Positions 1 through 8,123 of a DNA stretch of 64,000 nt are shown in pieces. How positions within the stretch are numbered: the first letter of the stretch is position 1; each line of letters opens with the position of its first letter. Source of the stretch: Bacteroidales bacterium (GTDB lineage: Bacteria; Bacteroidota; Bacteroidia; Bacteroidales; FEN-979). The position numbers were made by a program, and so were the translations under genes. Below the pieces are notes generated by a model. It saw only the letters and a list, made by a program, of their open reading frames with translations, had not been told where the DNA came from and ran no database searches. The stretch is taken from assembly GCA_023229525.1 (NCBI GenBank), contig JALNZC010000013.1:1-64000 (forward strand), written 5' to 3'.

Positions 1-27
1 AAATGGGAAGTTAACGAAGGAAGGACC

Positions 28-115
28 TTGCATTCTTATTTGCCGATTTCTTACATCCTTATTTGCCGAAATCGTGCATTCTTAATTGCCGAAAACTTGC
101 ATTGTTATTTGCCGT
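28..115. repeat. Four-copy 23-bp direct repeat, possible transposon end
   Basis: Four head-to-tail copies of a 23-bp unit whose core reads CATTCTTATTTGCCGA start at positions 31, 54, 77 and 100; the last is incomplete. There is no spacer sequence between copies, so this is not a CRISPR. Closely spaced terminal repeats of this size are known from the ends of IS21-family elements. No transposase lies in the window, which starts only 30 bases upstream, so the assignment is inference. A truncated gene stump lies immediately to the right, as expected if an element removed the rest of that gene. Confidence 0.6.
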
Positions 116-280
116 TTACAATCATATAAAACCGGATAATCCATTTAATAAATTAACAATGGTTAATGGTTTTTTCGTTCTAAAAAATTCGCTACCAGAA
201 ATACTTACAAGAAAAGTGTCAATACCAGAACCCCGAATAAAAAAAGAAAAGAAAAACAAGTCAGACGATCCTGTGTTGGA

Positions 281-415
281 TCTTTTTTCCTCAGGATTTT
301 TGATTGTTCTCAAAATCAAATCCAGACTATCCGTACTGTCCTGACCCTGCACTATAAGCAATTGTGAACAGAGCATAGTCAGAAATAAAAAAAATCCGAT
401 CAGCCTCGTTTTCAT
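281..415 (-). pseudogene. 5' stump of a TPR-HTH regulator gene
   Basis: The first 45 or so codons match the amino termini of the two full-length TPR regulators in this window (starts at 7954 and 13439): signal peptide MKTRLIGFFLFLTMLCSQ followed by DSLDLILRTIKNPEEK. The DNA upstream of the start is also similar to that at 7955-8000. Similarity stops near position 281. The rest of the 97-codon reading frame is unrelated low-complexity sequence with no TPR, membrane helix or HTH. The remaining roughly 530 codons are absent, so this is a remnant. It is a third copy of the regulator and shows that the cassette array once extended further left. Confidence 0.8.
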
Positions 416-457
416 GGAAAAGTTGAATCAGAAAAGCATCAGACAGAAGTAGTGAAA

Positions 458-1135
458 TTACACGATTTCCGCTTCAAAGACATTGGCGAAATGAGCCAAC
501 AGTTGACGTTTGGCATGTTCCATGTCCACGGGCGAACCGCTCTCCTTTTCAATGGAAGTCATGTCGCGGGTGGTATAACCACAAGGATTTATATGATGGA
601 AATATGCCAGGTCGGTATTGACATTGAGGGCAAATCCGTGCATGGTGATATACCGGCTGCCCCGTGTACCGATGGAGCAGATCTTCCGAAGCCGGGGAGG
701 AGAACCAAGCCAAACCCCGGTAGCGTCATCCGAATGGAAAGAGGCGATGCCGTATTCCGCAAGAAGGAATCGAATGATGGTCTCCTCGAGTTTCGAGATA
801 TATCCTTTGTAATGGAGTCCGAACCTTTCCAGATCGATGATGGGGTAACCCACAATCTGTCCGGGGCCGTGATATGTGATGTCGCCCCCGCGGTTTACCC
901 TATAGAATTCTGCATTGATATTTTTAAGCATATTTTCGGTGACCAGCAGGTTCTGAGGATCCCCGCTTTTACCCAGTGTGTAAACATGCGGATGCTCCAC
1001 GAATATCAGGGTGTTCGAAGTAGGAATCCCATTCTTTTTTCTTTCGATTTGCTTGTTAAAGATCTCCTCCTGATCTTTCCAGGCTTGGGCATATCCACGC
1101 CTCCCCCAATCTATAAAGGTTATGGTGTTTTTCAT
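458..1135 (-). CDS. lipB: Lipoyl(octanoyl) transferase LipB
   Basis: LipB moves octanoate from acyl carrier protein to the lipoyl domains of 2-oxoacid dehydrogenases and of the glycine cleavage H protein, in the cytoplasm. The 225-residue length is normal. The family signature RGGDITYHGPGQ is at residues 82-93. The catalytic lysine is K151 (RKICSIG) and the acyl-thioester cysteine is C185 in INPCG. The start is the ATG 26 bases after the lipA stop codon, so lipA and lipB form a two-gene operon for sequential octanoylation and sulfur insertion. The antisense reading frame of similar length is a shadow. Confidence 0.96.
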   Translation of the reverse strand: MKNTITFIDWGRRGYAQAWKDQEEIFNKQIERKKNGIPTSNTLIFVEHPHVYTLGKSGDPQNLLVTENMLKNINAEFYRVNRGGDITYHGPGQIVGYPIIDLERFGLHYKGYISKLEETIIRFLLAEYGIASFHSDDATGVWLGSPPRLRKICSIGTRGSRYITMHGFALNVNTDLAYFHHINPCGYTTRDMTSIEKESGSPVDMEHAKRQLLAHFANVFEAEIV

Positions 1136-1161
1136 TTTTCAGGATAAACAGAACATAGAAT

Positions 1162-2019
1162 TCAACTTCCGGCCGGTGTAAGTTGCTTTTCGGCATGATA
1201 GGAGGAACGGACAAGGGGGCCGCTTTCTACGAACCGGAATCCCCGGGTTAATCCTTCCTGTCTATAATGCACAAATTCTTCCGGCAGAACATATCGCTGT
1301 ACCGGAAGCTTTTCCTTTGCAGGCTGAAGGTACTGCCCCATCGTAAAGACCTGGCAGCCGGATTCGACCAGGTCATCCATGGTGCGGAAAATCTCTTTCT
1401 CCGACTCTCCAAGACCGAGCATGATCCCCGATTTGGTTGTGATTCCTTTCCCAGAAAGATACCGGATCACCGCCAGACTGGTCAGGTACCTGGCGCCAGA
1501 ACGTACTACCGATGTCAACCGTTCCACCGTTTCAAGGTTGTGGGAGACGATTTCGGGTCTTAAAGCGGCGATACGATCAAGGAGAACCGGGTCGCCATTA
1601 AAATCGGGAATCAGTGTTTCGAGTGTGACCCCGGGGTTGATTTTTCTAATTATAGTGATCGAATCCACCCAGGCACCGCATCCTTTATCGGCGAGGTCGT
1701 CGCGGGTAACAGAAGTGATCACGGCATGTTTCAGCCCCAATTCCCTGATCGTTTCGGCTAGCCGTACCGGCTCACCAGAATCGGGCGGCAGCGGTCTTCC
1801 ATGGGTGACATTGCAAAACCGGCATGACCGGGTGCAGATCTCCCCGAGGATCATGAAAGATGCAGTGCCAAGGCTCCAGCATTCGTTTCGGTTCGGACAG
1901 CGGCCACTCGAACAGATGGTATTAAGGCCCTGATCGCGTAAAAGATGCTTCAATGCGGGAAATTCACCCTCATTGGTAGGCTTTGTCTTGAGCCATACAG
2001 GCTTTCTTTGGAATTCCAT
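1162..2019 (-). CDS. lipA: Lipoyl synthase LipA (radical SAM)
   Basis: LipA inserts two sulfur atoms into protein-bound octanoate using two 4Fe-4S clusters. With the start chosen here (MEFQRKPVWL) the protein has 285 residues. The auxiliary-cluster cysteines are C36, C41 and C47 (CSSGRCPNRNEC). The radical-SAM cluster motif CTRSCRFC supplies C62, C66 and C69. The LipA-specific RSSYHAE motif is near the C terminus. The open frame extends 25 codons further upstream, but that part translates the terminator hairpin of the preceding gene, so the internal ATG at 2019 is preferred. lipB follows directly. Confidence 0.96.
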   Translation of the reverse strand: MEFQRKPVWLKTKPTNEGEFPALKHLLRDQGLNTICSSGRCPNRNECWSLGTASFMILGEICTRSCRFCNVTHGRPLPPDSGEPVRLAETIRELGLKHAVITSVTRDDLADKGCGAWVDSITIIRKINPGVTLETLIPDFNGDPVLLDRIAALRPEIVSHNLETVERLTSVVRSGARYLTSLAVIRYLSGKGITTKSGIMLGLGESEKEIFRTMDDLVESGCQVFTMGQYLQPAKEKLPVQRYVLPEEFVHYRQEGLTRGFRFVESGPLVRSSYHAEKQLTPAGS

Positions 2020-2050
2020 GATACAAAGATACGGTATTTGAAAGCAAACC

Positions 2051-2083
2051 AAAAAGGGCCATCCCGGAAATCCAGGATGGCCC
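2051..2083 (-). terminator. Rho-independent terminator, cassette copy 1
   Basis: A 9-bp perfect stem GGGCCATCC/GGATGGCCC (2056-2064 with 2075-2083) is followed on the minus strand by a run of five T. It ends the transcript of the T9SS gene that stops at 2138. The hairpin and about 50 bases of the preceding untranslated region recur at 8035-8067 and 13523-13550. Confidence 0.85.
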
Positions 2084-2137
2084 AAACCAAACACAAATTA
2101 TGATGAAAATTGAGTATTTATCCGTTAGCTTAAAAGG

Positions 2138-5100
2138 TTATTGCTTAATGATCCTTGCTGTTTCCGTATTGCTGCCTGATATCACCCGGATCACATAGAT
2201 GCCAACTGGTTTCCCGGATAATGACAGCTCGTGTTTCCCGTTCCCGTAAAGTTCTGAAGTAAGCACCCAGTTCCCGTGCATACTGAAGATTTCCACCTTT
2301 GCGCTTCCGGATTCAGATTCACCTTTAATATCAAGGGTGAATGTCCCTGTTGTAGGATTCGGATATATACTGAAGAATGATTGCGTTGTGATGGGGGGAG
2401 TTCCCTCCTCAGCCATTTTAACTGCTACGATCGGTACAGCCATCTGACCGCAATACTGGCCTGTGGTCGTAATAGTACCGAGCAGGTAACCGCCAGAGTC
2501 AACTTTAGTCCCGGGGAGATACACAATGTTTTGTCCTGCAATCATCGTTGCTGATCCACCATTCTGAATTGTAAATATTGAATCACCACCAGCAACATAA
2601 ATTGTCTGTACTGCATCATAGCAGGTTGTTTCCGCATTGGCAACGACAATGTTCTTCAAGTTTACAACTAAGGGAATGACTTTGATGGTTACCTGGTTTG
2701 AGGTGGCTGTATTCCCGGTGGTGCATGGTTCACTTGAGGTCAGTGTACAGGTCACAACATCATTGTTTGATGGAATATACATAAATACTGCGCTGTCAGT
2801 TCCTGCATTGAACCCATTCACCATCCATTGGTATATGGGTGTTGTTCCTCCGTTGACAGGTGTGGCGGTTAATGTAACAGCATTTCCCACTGGCAGGGGG
2901 TTGATATCGGCAGTAATGGACACACTAACCGTTACAGCCGGTGTCTCTGTTATCACGGCGCTGCCTGTCATTGAGGTTGTACCGGCTCCATTGGATGCAC
3001 TGACTGTATATGTTCCGAAAAGCTGGTTGCCAAAGGTGATGGAACTGCCGGTGCCGGCTACCGTGGGAACCTGGGCTACAGAATCTTTGTACAGGGTGTA
3101 GCTTACTCCTGATTCCGAATTGGCAACTCCAACCGGCAAACCTCCACTTCCCTGGCAATAGGATCCTCCGCCGGTAACAGCATAAGCTGCAGGAAAAGTT
3201 ACCGGAACAACAAAAAGGGTCCGGGCTAAGCCTTCTCCACAATTTGTTGACGGGGTTACAATGATATTCCCTGAGCCACTCCCAACAATTACGGTTACTG
3301 AGTTTGTGGTAATGTCACCTGTCTGGTTCCACCCTGCAGGAAACACCCAAGTATAGGTAACTCCCGGTACATTGATTACACTATAATTTTGTGATGATTC
3401 CTGAGGCGGAGTTGTTGGACCGATAATTATACTTGGTTGATCTGGAATCTGGGTTTCCGTGATAATTACCGTATCCTGCATTACTGATGTCCCATGTTGA
3501 TTTGTGGCGTTAACAGTATAGGTGCCTGCTAATTGGTTACCGAACAATAAAGAGTCTTTATTGGCTAATATTGTATTTTGCGCAATGCCATTTTTGTAAA
3601 GGGTATAGTTCACATTATACTCGGTACGTGGCATATAAACCGGTAATCCGGTTGAGCCAGAACAATAATTTCCTGATCCTTTCACAGATAATTTCGAAGT
3701 GGGTAAAAAATGTCCTGTTCGTAAAACCAAACCATCAAGAACACTAGAGAACCTTGAAATCGCGATACCGGTCGAGTCATTATAAAAATGGAGACTAGGT
3801 TCCCCAAAAATATCTTGTTTGAAAATCTCTTTTGTCCATGTTGCACCACCATTAGTCGTTCTAAGATAAGCGGAACTTGTTGAAACAAAAACCGTATCTG
3901 AATTTAATGCCGTAATATCACCCATTGTACTCAGCACGCCGGTGGTGAGTTTAACCCAGGTAACCCCGCTGTTTATGGTTTTAAAAATTGATCCTTTTAC
4001 ACCGGAAGCATATCCTGTATTGACGTCTGTAAAACGAATTTTTGATAAAGCGGTGGTAGGAGAACTTATTGCGGTTATAGTCCATGTAGCACCTCCATCG
4101 GTTGTTTTACCAATAGCTGCCTTATTAAGAAAGGTAGAAGTTCCACATACATAACCTGTATCAGCACTTGTAAAAAAGACCGAATATAAAGCTTTACCAA
4201 CGGAAATATTTGTCGCTGCCCAAATTACGCCCCCGTCGGTTGTTTTGAATACTATTCCATTATAACTGTAATATGGAGGAGTACCTGTCATCCTGGTTCC
4301 TACTGCATATCCAACATTCTCATTTACAAAATTAATGTCAAAAAAAGCATAACCGGGATCTGAAACATATTTTACATTCCACTGAGCTCCTCCATCGGTA
4401 GTTTTATAAACTTTAGATGTAGTACTGGTTGTTCCATCAAAGCTGACGGCAAGACCTGTAGTGTCATTTATAAAAAACATTGACCTTAGAACGAATCCGG
4501 GTGAGTTGTCAATTACTTTTGTTTTCCAACTGACAGCATAGTCATCCGAATATTTATAAGCACCTTGATCATATACATATATTTTGTTATTGAAAAATTT
4601 TCCCTGCGGGAATACTTTGTCAGCTTTATTCAAACTATCACACCTGACATTACCGGCTGAATCATTTATTTTAATCATATCTCCCAAGGCGCCAACCGCA
4701 TAGCCAGTATGTTGACTTGTAAAATCAAATGAGCTAAAACCGGAGGCCCACCTGCCTGTGTAAATGGTACTCCAGGATTGTCCGGCATCTTGTGTTTTTT
4801 GGATAATACCTCCCACTCCGGTCAAATTTCCTGCTATATAACCGGTTGTGTCATTGGTAAAGTAAATCTCGCCTGGCACGCACGCCGGAAATAAAACAGA
4901 CCATGTCAAACCGCCGTCGGTTGTTTTTATCATTCCATCCCAGCTTAACAGATATCCAGTATTATTGTTGGTAAAATAAATTTTATAGTAATAAGTGAAA
5001 CTTGGAGTTGGAATTACTTCAATCCAGTTTTCACCGGCATCGGTGGTTTTATATATTTTTTCTGCGCAAATAACCCAACCATGAGTGGTATCAGAAAAAT

Positions 5101-5638
5101 ATACTTGCTGAATACTGGTAACATCAGGTGTCATATTCAGTTTGGTGGCCCATGTAATGCCACCATCCGTTGTTTTTCTTAATTCATAATATCCTGTAGT
5201 CGGACTAATTCCTGTAACAAAACCGGTGTCAAGATTGTTTAAAAAGCAGGCTCGGTATGAATAAAGATAAGTAGCAGGGGGGACTAAGCCTCCTGTTGGG
5301 ATGGTGTCCCAGGTATCTCCGCCATTATTTGTCTTCAACAGTTTATAACCACAGATATAACCATCGTTTTGATTGACAAATGCAACATTCCTGAAATTTT
5401 GATATTCTAAACCATCACCTTTAAAACTATTGTTAGCAACCCAGTTTTTTCCGGCATTGGTTGTTTTGAGTATGGTACCAAAATTCCCAACGGCAATACC
5501 TGTTTGTGCGTTGCTAAAACAAACCGAATTTAATGTATTACCAGTTGGTATCGGATCAACAAATTCCCATGGTTTTTGGGAATACAATACACCGACTCCC
5601 AAAACTAAAACTGCAAAAAATAAAGTCAATTTTTTCAT
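2138..5638 (-). CDS. T9SS-exported YCF48/BNR-type beta-propeller protein
   Basis: A 1166-residue secreted protein of unknown substrate. A signal peptide (MKKLTLFFAVLVLGVGVLYS) precedes about 650 residues with roughly eleven propeller-blade motifs of the type TTDGGxTW, typical of YCF48/BNR/sortilin-like propellers. Next come Ig/PKD-like segments (GVTYTWVFPAGW and a second set around residues 850-1000), a coathanger-type stalk (IFTIQNGGSATMIAG), and a T9SS type A sorting domain (FSIYPNPTTGTFTLDIKGE to the C-terminal IIKQ). It should therefore be translocated by the type IX system and attached to the cell surface or released. The last 150 residues are nearly identical to those of the paralogue at 8124-11180, which points to recent duplication or gene conversion. 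A small ORF and a TPR-HTH regulator lie upstream. Confidence 0.9.
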   Translation of the reverse strand: MKKLTLFFAVLVLGVGVLYSQKPWEFVDPIPTGNTLNSVCFSNAQTGIAVGNFGTILKTTNAGKNWVANNSFKGDGLEYQNFRNVAFVNQNDGYICGYKLLKTNNGGDTWDTIPTGGLVPPATYLYSYRACFLNNLDTGFVTGISPTTGYYELRKTTDGGITWATKLNMTPDVTSIQQVYFSDTTHGWVICAEKIYKTTDAGENWIEVIPTPSFTYYYKIYFTNNNTGYLLSWDGMIKTTDGGLTWSVLFPACVPGEIYFTNDTTGYIAGNLTGVGGIIQKTQDAGQSWSTIYTGRWASGFSSFDFTSQHTGYAVGALGDMIKINDSAGNVRCDSLNKADKVFPQGKFFNNKIYVYDQGAYKYSDDYAVSWKTKVIDNSPGFVLRSMFFINDTTGLAVSFDGTTSTTSKVYKTTDGGAQWNVKYVSDPGYAFFDINFVNENVGYAVGTRMTGTPPYYSYNGIVFKTTDGGVIWAATNISVGKALYSVFFTSADTGYVCGTSTFLNKAAIGKTTDGGATWTITAISSPTTALSKIRFTDVNTGYASGVKGSIFKTINSGVTWVKLTTGVLSTMGDITALNSDTVFVSTSSAYLRTTNGGATWTKEIFKQDIFGEPSLHFYNDSTGIAISRFSSVLDGLVLRTGHFLPTSKLSVKGSGNYCSGSTGLPVYMPRTEYNVNYTLYKNGIAQNTILANKDSLLFGNQLAGTYTVNATNQHGTSVMQDTVIITETQIPDQPSIIIGPTTPPQESSQNYSVINVPGVTYTWVFPAGWNQTGDITTNSVTVIVGSGSGNIIVTPSTNCGEGLARTLFVVPVTFPAAYAVTGGGSYCQGSGGLPVGVANSESGVSYTLYKDSVAQVPTVAGTGSSITFGNQLFGTYTVSASNGAGTTSMTGSAVITETPAVTVSVSITADINPLPVGNAVTLTATPVNGGTTPIYQWMVNGFNAGTDSAVFMYIPSNNDVVTCTLTSSEPCTTGNTATSNQVTIKVIPLVVNLKNIVVANAETTCYDAVQTIYVAGGDSIFTIQNGGSATMIAGQNIVYLPGTKVDSGGYLLGTITTTGQYCGQMAVPIVAVKMAEEGTPPITTQSFFSIYPNPTTGTFTLDIKGESESGSAKVEIFSMHGNWVLTSELYGNGKHELSLSGKPVGIYVIRVISGSNTETARIIKQ

Positions 5639-5812
5639 CCTAATTTTATTTCAATTACGCCTACTCTCAGGCTTTTCGGCAACCGCCCCTTACTTTTTTA
5701 TTTTACTTGGATTTTCAGGTTTACTCCAATCAAACATTAAGTTTAGATTTACGAATTGCGATTTTAGATTACAATAGAAATAGTTACAGGGAGTCATATA
5801 AATATTATTATC

Positions 5813-5986
5813 TTAAATATCTTTGTCTGTGGGAGTTTGCTTCAAGTTTGAACCTACCAGCTTATTAAGAACTACTCGTTGTAGCTCCAACTTTTTGATG
5901 TACTTTTTATTTTCGATTTCGATCTCCGAATTTTCATTGGATTCTTCATGAACAGGTTCGTCAGCAGGTTTAATTTTTTTTGTCAT
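5813..5986 (-). CDS. Small charged protein (57 aa), cassette component
   Basis: A 57-codon frame starts MTKKIKPADEP and ends QTPTDKDI. It aligns with the 65-residue ORF at 11201-11398 over the core KYIKKLELQRVVLNKLVG (there KYIKKLDIQRSILNKII), and both have an acidic linker before the core. Both genes sit immediately upstream of a T9SS propeller gene, and a shared TATTTGCAATC element lies at exactly the same distance (19 bases) upstream of each start codon. Conservation of the protein, its position and its leader argues that it is translated. It has no signal peptide or membrane helix, so it is probably a cytoplasmic helical protein. Function is unknown. Confidence 0.65.
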   Translation of the reverse strand: MTKKIKPADEPVHEESNENSEIEIENKKYIKKLELQRVVLNKLVGSNLKQTPTDKDI

Positions 5987-6004
5987 TTGGAGTTATTTAT
6001 TTTT

Positions 6005-6101
6005 GATTGCAAATAACCCCCGTGGTACAGCAAAAAGCAAATATTTTGCTCCAACAAAACCTCAATACAAGAAAAAAGCCACTACTACATTTACTAGACA
6101 A
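6005..6101 (-). promoter_or_regulatory. Candidate promoter and CTAGACA motif of cassette copy 1
   Basis: On the minus strand TATTTGCAATC (6005-6015) lies 19 bases upstream of the small-ORF start. The same element at the same distance precedes the paralogous small ORF at 11398. Further upstream TTACTAGACAA (6091-6101) recurs exactly, in opposite orientation, at 11599-11609 in the matching gap of the other cassette. The first element resembles the Bacteroidota -7 box (TAnnTTTG) imperfectly. The second could be an operator for the neighbouring TPR-HTH regulator. Both roles are inferred. Confidence 0.4.
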
Positions 6102-6226
6102 ATCTATATACATGTCAGATAATGAGTATAATAAAATATTCCGGAAAATGGAAAAGGCCGGATTATATCAAGCTGGCGATTTGCCGTGACTTAAAGAAAA
6201 TGGAAGTAGTTTGGTCGGGGGTATTC

Positions 6227-7954
6227 TTATATCTGTGAAAGGAAAGTTACCAGATTGGTTTCCAAATTAACGATACCCAATTTTTTTCTCAATCGGTATC
6301 TTGCTTGCTCAATTGCAGAGACTTGTTGATTGGTAAGTTCCGAAATGTCTTTTGATGACATATTGAGTCGAAGGAAAGCACACAAATTCAATTCATTTTT
6401 AGTCAGATCGGGATAGGATTTTAACAATTTCTCATAAAAACCGGCATGCACCTCCTGAAATCGTGTAGTAAATTCGTTAAACATTTTGTCTTCAGTGCTA
6501 TTTCTGAGTTCCTTACTGATCCTGATTATTTTATCCTTTGTCTCACTTGACTTAGTATTTTGTTCTAGCTGCCCTAGTTTATTAGAAATATCAGTAATCA
6601 TTTCATTTTTTTTAATTAATGAAATCAGGTTGACGGTCAGTTCCCTGTCTTTACTTTTTAGTTCAAATTCAATTTTTTCTTTTTCAGCAACAACCAATTT
6701 GGATTTGAGACGATGTCTTGATAATATTAAACCTAAAATAACAAGCCCTGAAATCAGGCTGAAAATTACTATAAGAATAATGATGTTTTTAGCATGCTGT
6801 ACTTTTTGTTTTTCAATTTCCTTTTTCTCATATAAGTACTGCAACTCAAGCTTCAGTATATGTTTTTGCTCCTGGGAAGCATAAAGACTATCCCCTGCTA
6901 TTTTTTCCAATGTAACATACTTATATGCTTTTATGGTGTCTTGCTTTAAGGTATATATTTGGTTAAGCATTTTGGCAGCATGGGAGATAATTCTATAATA
7001 TCCGTTTTTCTGCCCTTCCTGCAAGGCCTTTTTAAAATAATCAATACTTTCTTCAATTCCGTTTATTGAATAATAACAATAGCCAAAATTTATATAGCAT
7101 TCTGCCATATGTAGCCGGTTATTCAATTCTATAAAAATGCCAAGAGATTCCTGAAAACTTAAACGGGCATCATCAAAATATCCTTTATTCATTTGGACGT
7201 ATCCAATATTCATAATATTGGTTCCTTCTCCAAGTCTGTCACCCAATTTAGTATTGATCGTTAATGCTTTTCTAAATAGCACAATAGCAGTATCATATTT
7301 CATAAAAACACCGTACACATTTGCTATATTATTATACTGACTTTTAATTATGGATGGAATATTAATTTGTTTTGCAATGGATAAAGATTTGTTATAATAT
7401 TCAAGTGCTTTTTTATAATCTTGTTGATTATAAAAGTCCATACCTATAAAGCCAAATAAACGCGATATTCCTTCTTTATCGTCAACTTTTTCATATAATT
7501 TTAAACTTTTGAAATAATATTGGGAACTCTTGTCGTAATCTCCAAGCTCAGTATATATTGTCCCGATGAGGCTTAAAGAATTTGCCAGTTCTTTATCAAA
7601 ATTCAGATCTTCAGACATTTCCTTTGACTTCTGAGCGAATTCCATGGCTTTCTTATAATTGCTGCTTCTGAAATAATAGTAGCCCAATTTAATCATTGCC
7701 TGTACCTTACCTAATGCGTAATTATTTTGTTGAGCAATTGTAAATGCTCTGTTGGCAAAATCAATGGAATTTTCCAAATATTGATTTTCAGGTTTGTTCA
7801 GAAATTTTAAGATCAGATCGACTTTTTCATTTGGATTCTTAGTTGTTCGCAAAATCGAATCCAATCTATCCGTTCTTATTAAACCCTGAGCCATGGTCAT
7901 TTGTGAGCAGAGCACAATCAGAAATAAAAAAAATCCGATCAGCCTCGGTATCAT
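6227..7954 (-). CDS. Membrane-anchored TPR protein with C-terminal LuxR-like HTH
   Basis: 575 residues: signal sequence or first helix (1-22), about seven to eight TPR units (roughly residues 60-350, e.g. YKKALEYYNKSLSIAKQ), a transmembrane helix at about 390-411, a coiled coil (about 415-475), and a C-terminal LuxR-type helix-turn-helix (about 515-570, LTKNELNLCAFLRLNMSSKDIS then AIEQARYRLRKKLG). This architecture is common in Bacteroidota and resembles a one-component membrane-spanning regulator: an extracytoplasmic TPR sensor and a cytoplasmic DNA-binding end. It follows the terminator of the T9SS gene at 8124 and precedes the small ORF and T9SS gene at 5638, so control of that pair is the natural inference. 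Its closest paralogue is at 11670-13439. Confidence 0.87.
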   Translation of the reverse strand: MIPRLIGFFLFLIVLCSQMTMAQGLIRTDRLDSILRTTKNPNEKVDLILKFLNKPENQYLENSIDFANRAFTIAQQNNYALGKVQAMIKLGYYYFRSSNYKKAMEFAQKSKEMSEDLNFDKELANSLSLIGTIYTELGDYDKSSQYYFKSLKLYEKVDDKEGISRLFGFIGMDFYNQQDYKKALEYYNKSLSIAKQINIPSIIKSQYNNIANVYGVFMKYDTAIVLFRKALTINTKLGDRLGEGTNIMNIGYVQMNKGYFDDARLSFQESLGIFIELNNRLHMAECYINFGYCYYSINGIEESIDYFKKALQEGQKNGYYRIISHAAKMLNQIYTLKQDTIKAYKYVTLEKIAGDSLYASQEQKHILKLELQYLYEKKEIEKQKVQHAKNIIILIVIFSLISGLVILGLILSRHRLKSKLVVAEKEKIEFELKSKDRELTVNLISLIKKNEMITDISNKLGQLEQNTKSSETKDKIIRISKELRNSTEDKMFNEFTTRFQEVHAGFYEKLLKSYPDLTKNELNLCAFLRLNMSSKDISELTNQQVSAIEQARYRLRKKLGIVNLETNLVTFLSQI

Positions 7955-8034
7955 AAAAAAGTTGAATCAGATGAGTATCAGACAAAAGTAGTGATTTTCA
8001 TCCTCCAAGTCAAAGAACCATACTCGTTATACCC

Positions 8035-8067
8035 AAAAAGGGCCATCCCGAAATCTCAGGATGGCCC
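8035..8067 (-). terminator. Rho-independent terminator, cassette copy 2
   Basis: The same 9-bp stem GGGCCATCC/GGATGGCCC as at 2056-2083 (8040-8048 with 8059-8067), followed on the minus strand by five T. It terminates the T9SS gene ending at 8124. The sequence between the stop codon and the hairpin is also conserved among the three copies. Confidence 0.85.
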
Positions 8068-8123
8068 AAACCAAACACAAATTATGATGAAAAATTGAGT
8101 ATTTATCCGTTAACCTGTAAAGG

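Noticed and set aside
28..115. CRISPR-like array
   Set aside because: The repeats are contiguous 23-mers with no spacers.
63..344. 93-codon plus-strand frame at the left end
   Set aside because: It runs through the repeat array and antisense to the regulator stump, with no recognisable domain.
452..1147. 231-codon plus-strand reading frame opposite lipB
   Set aside because: It is an antisense shadow; the minus strand encodes LipB with all catalytic residues.
6007..6189. 60-codon plus-strand frame between the TPR gene and the small ORF
   Set aside because: No counterpart exists in the equivalent gap of the other cassette and it covers the candidate regulatory sites.
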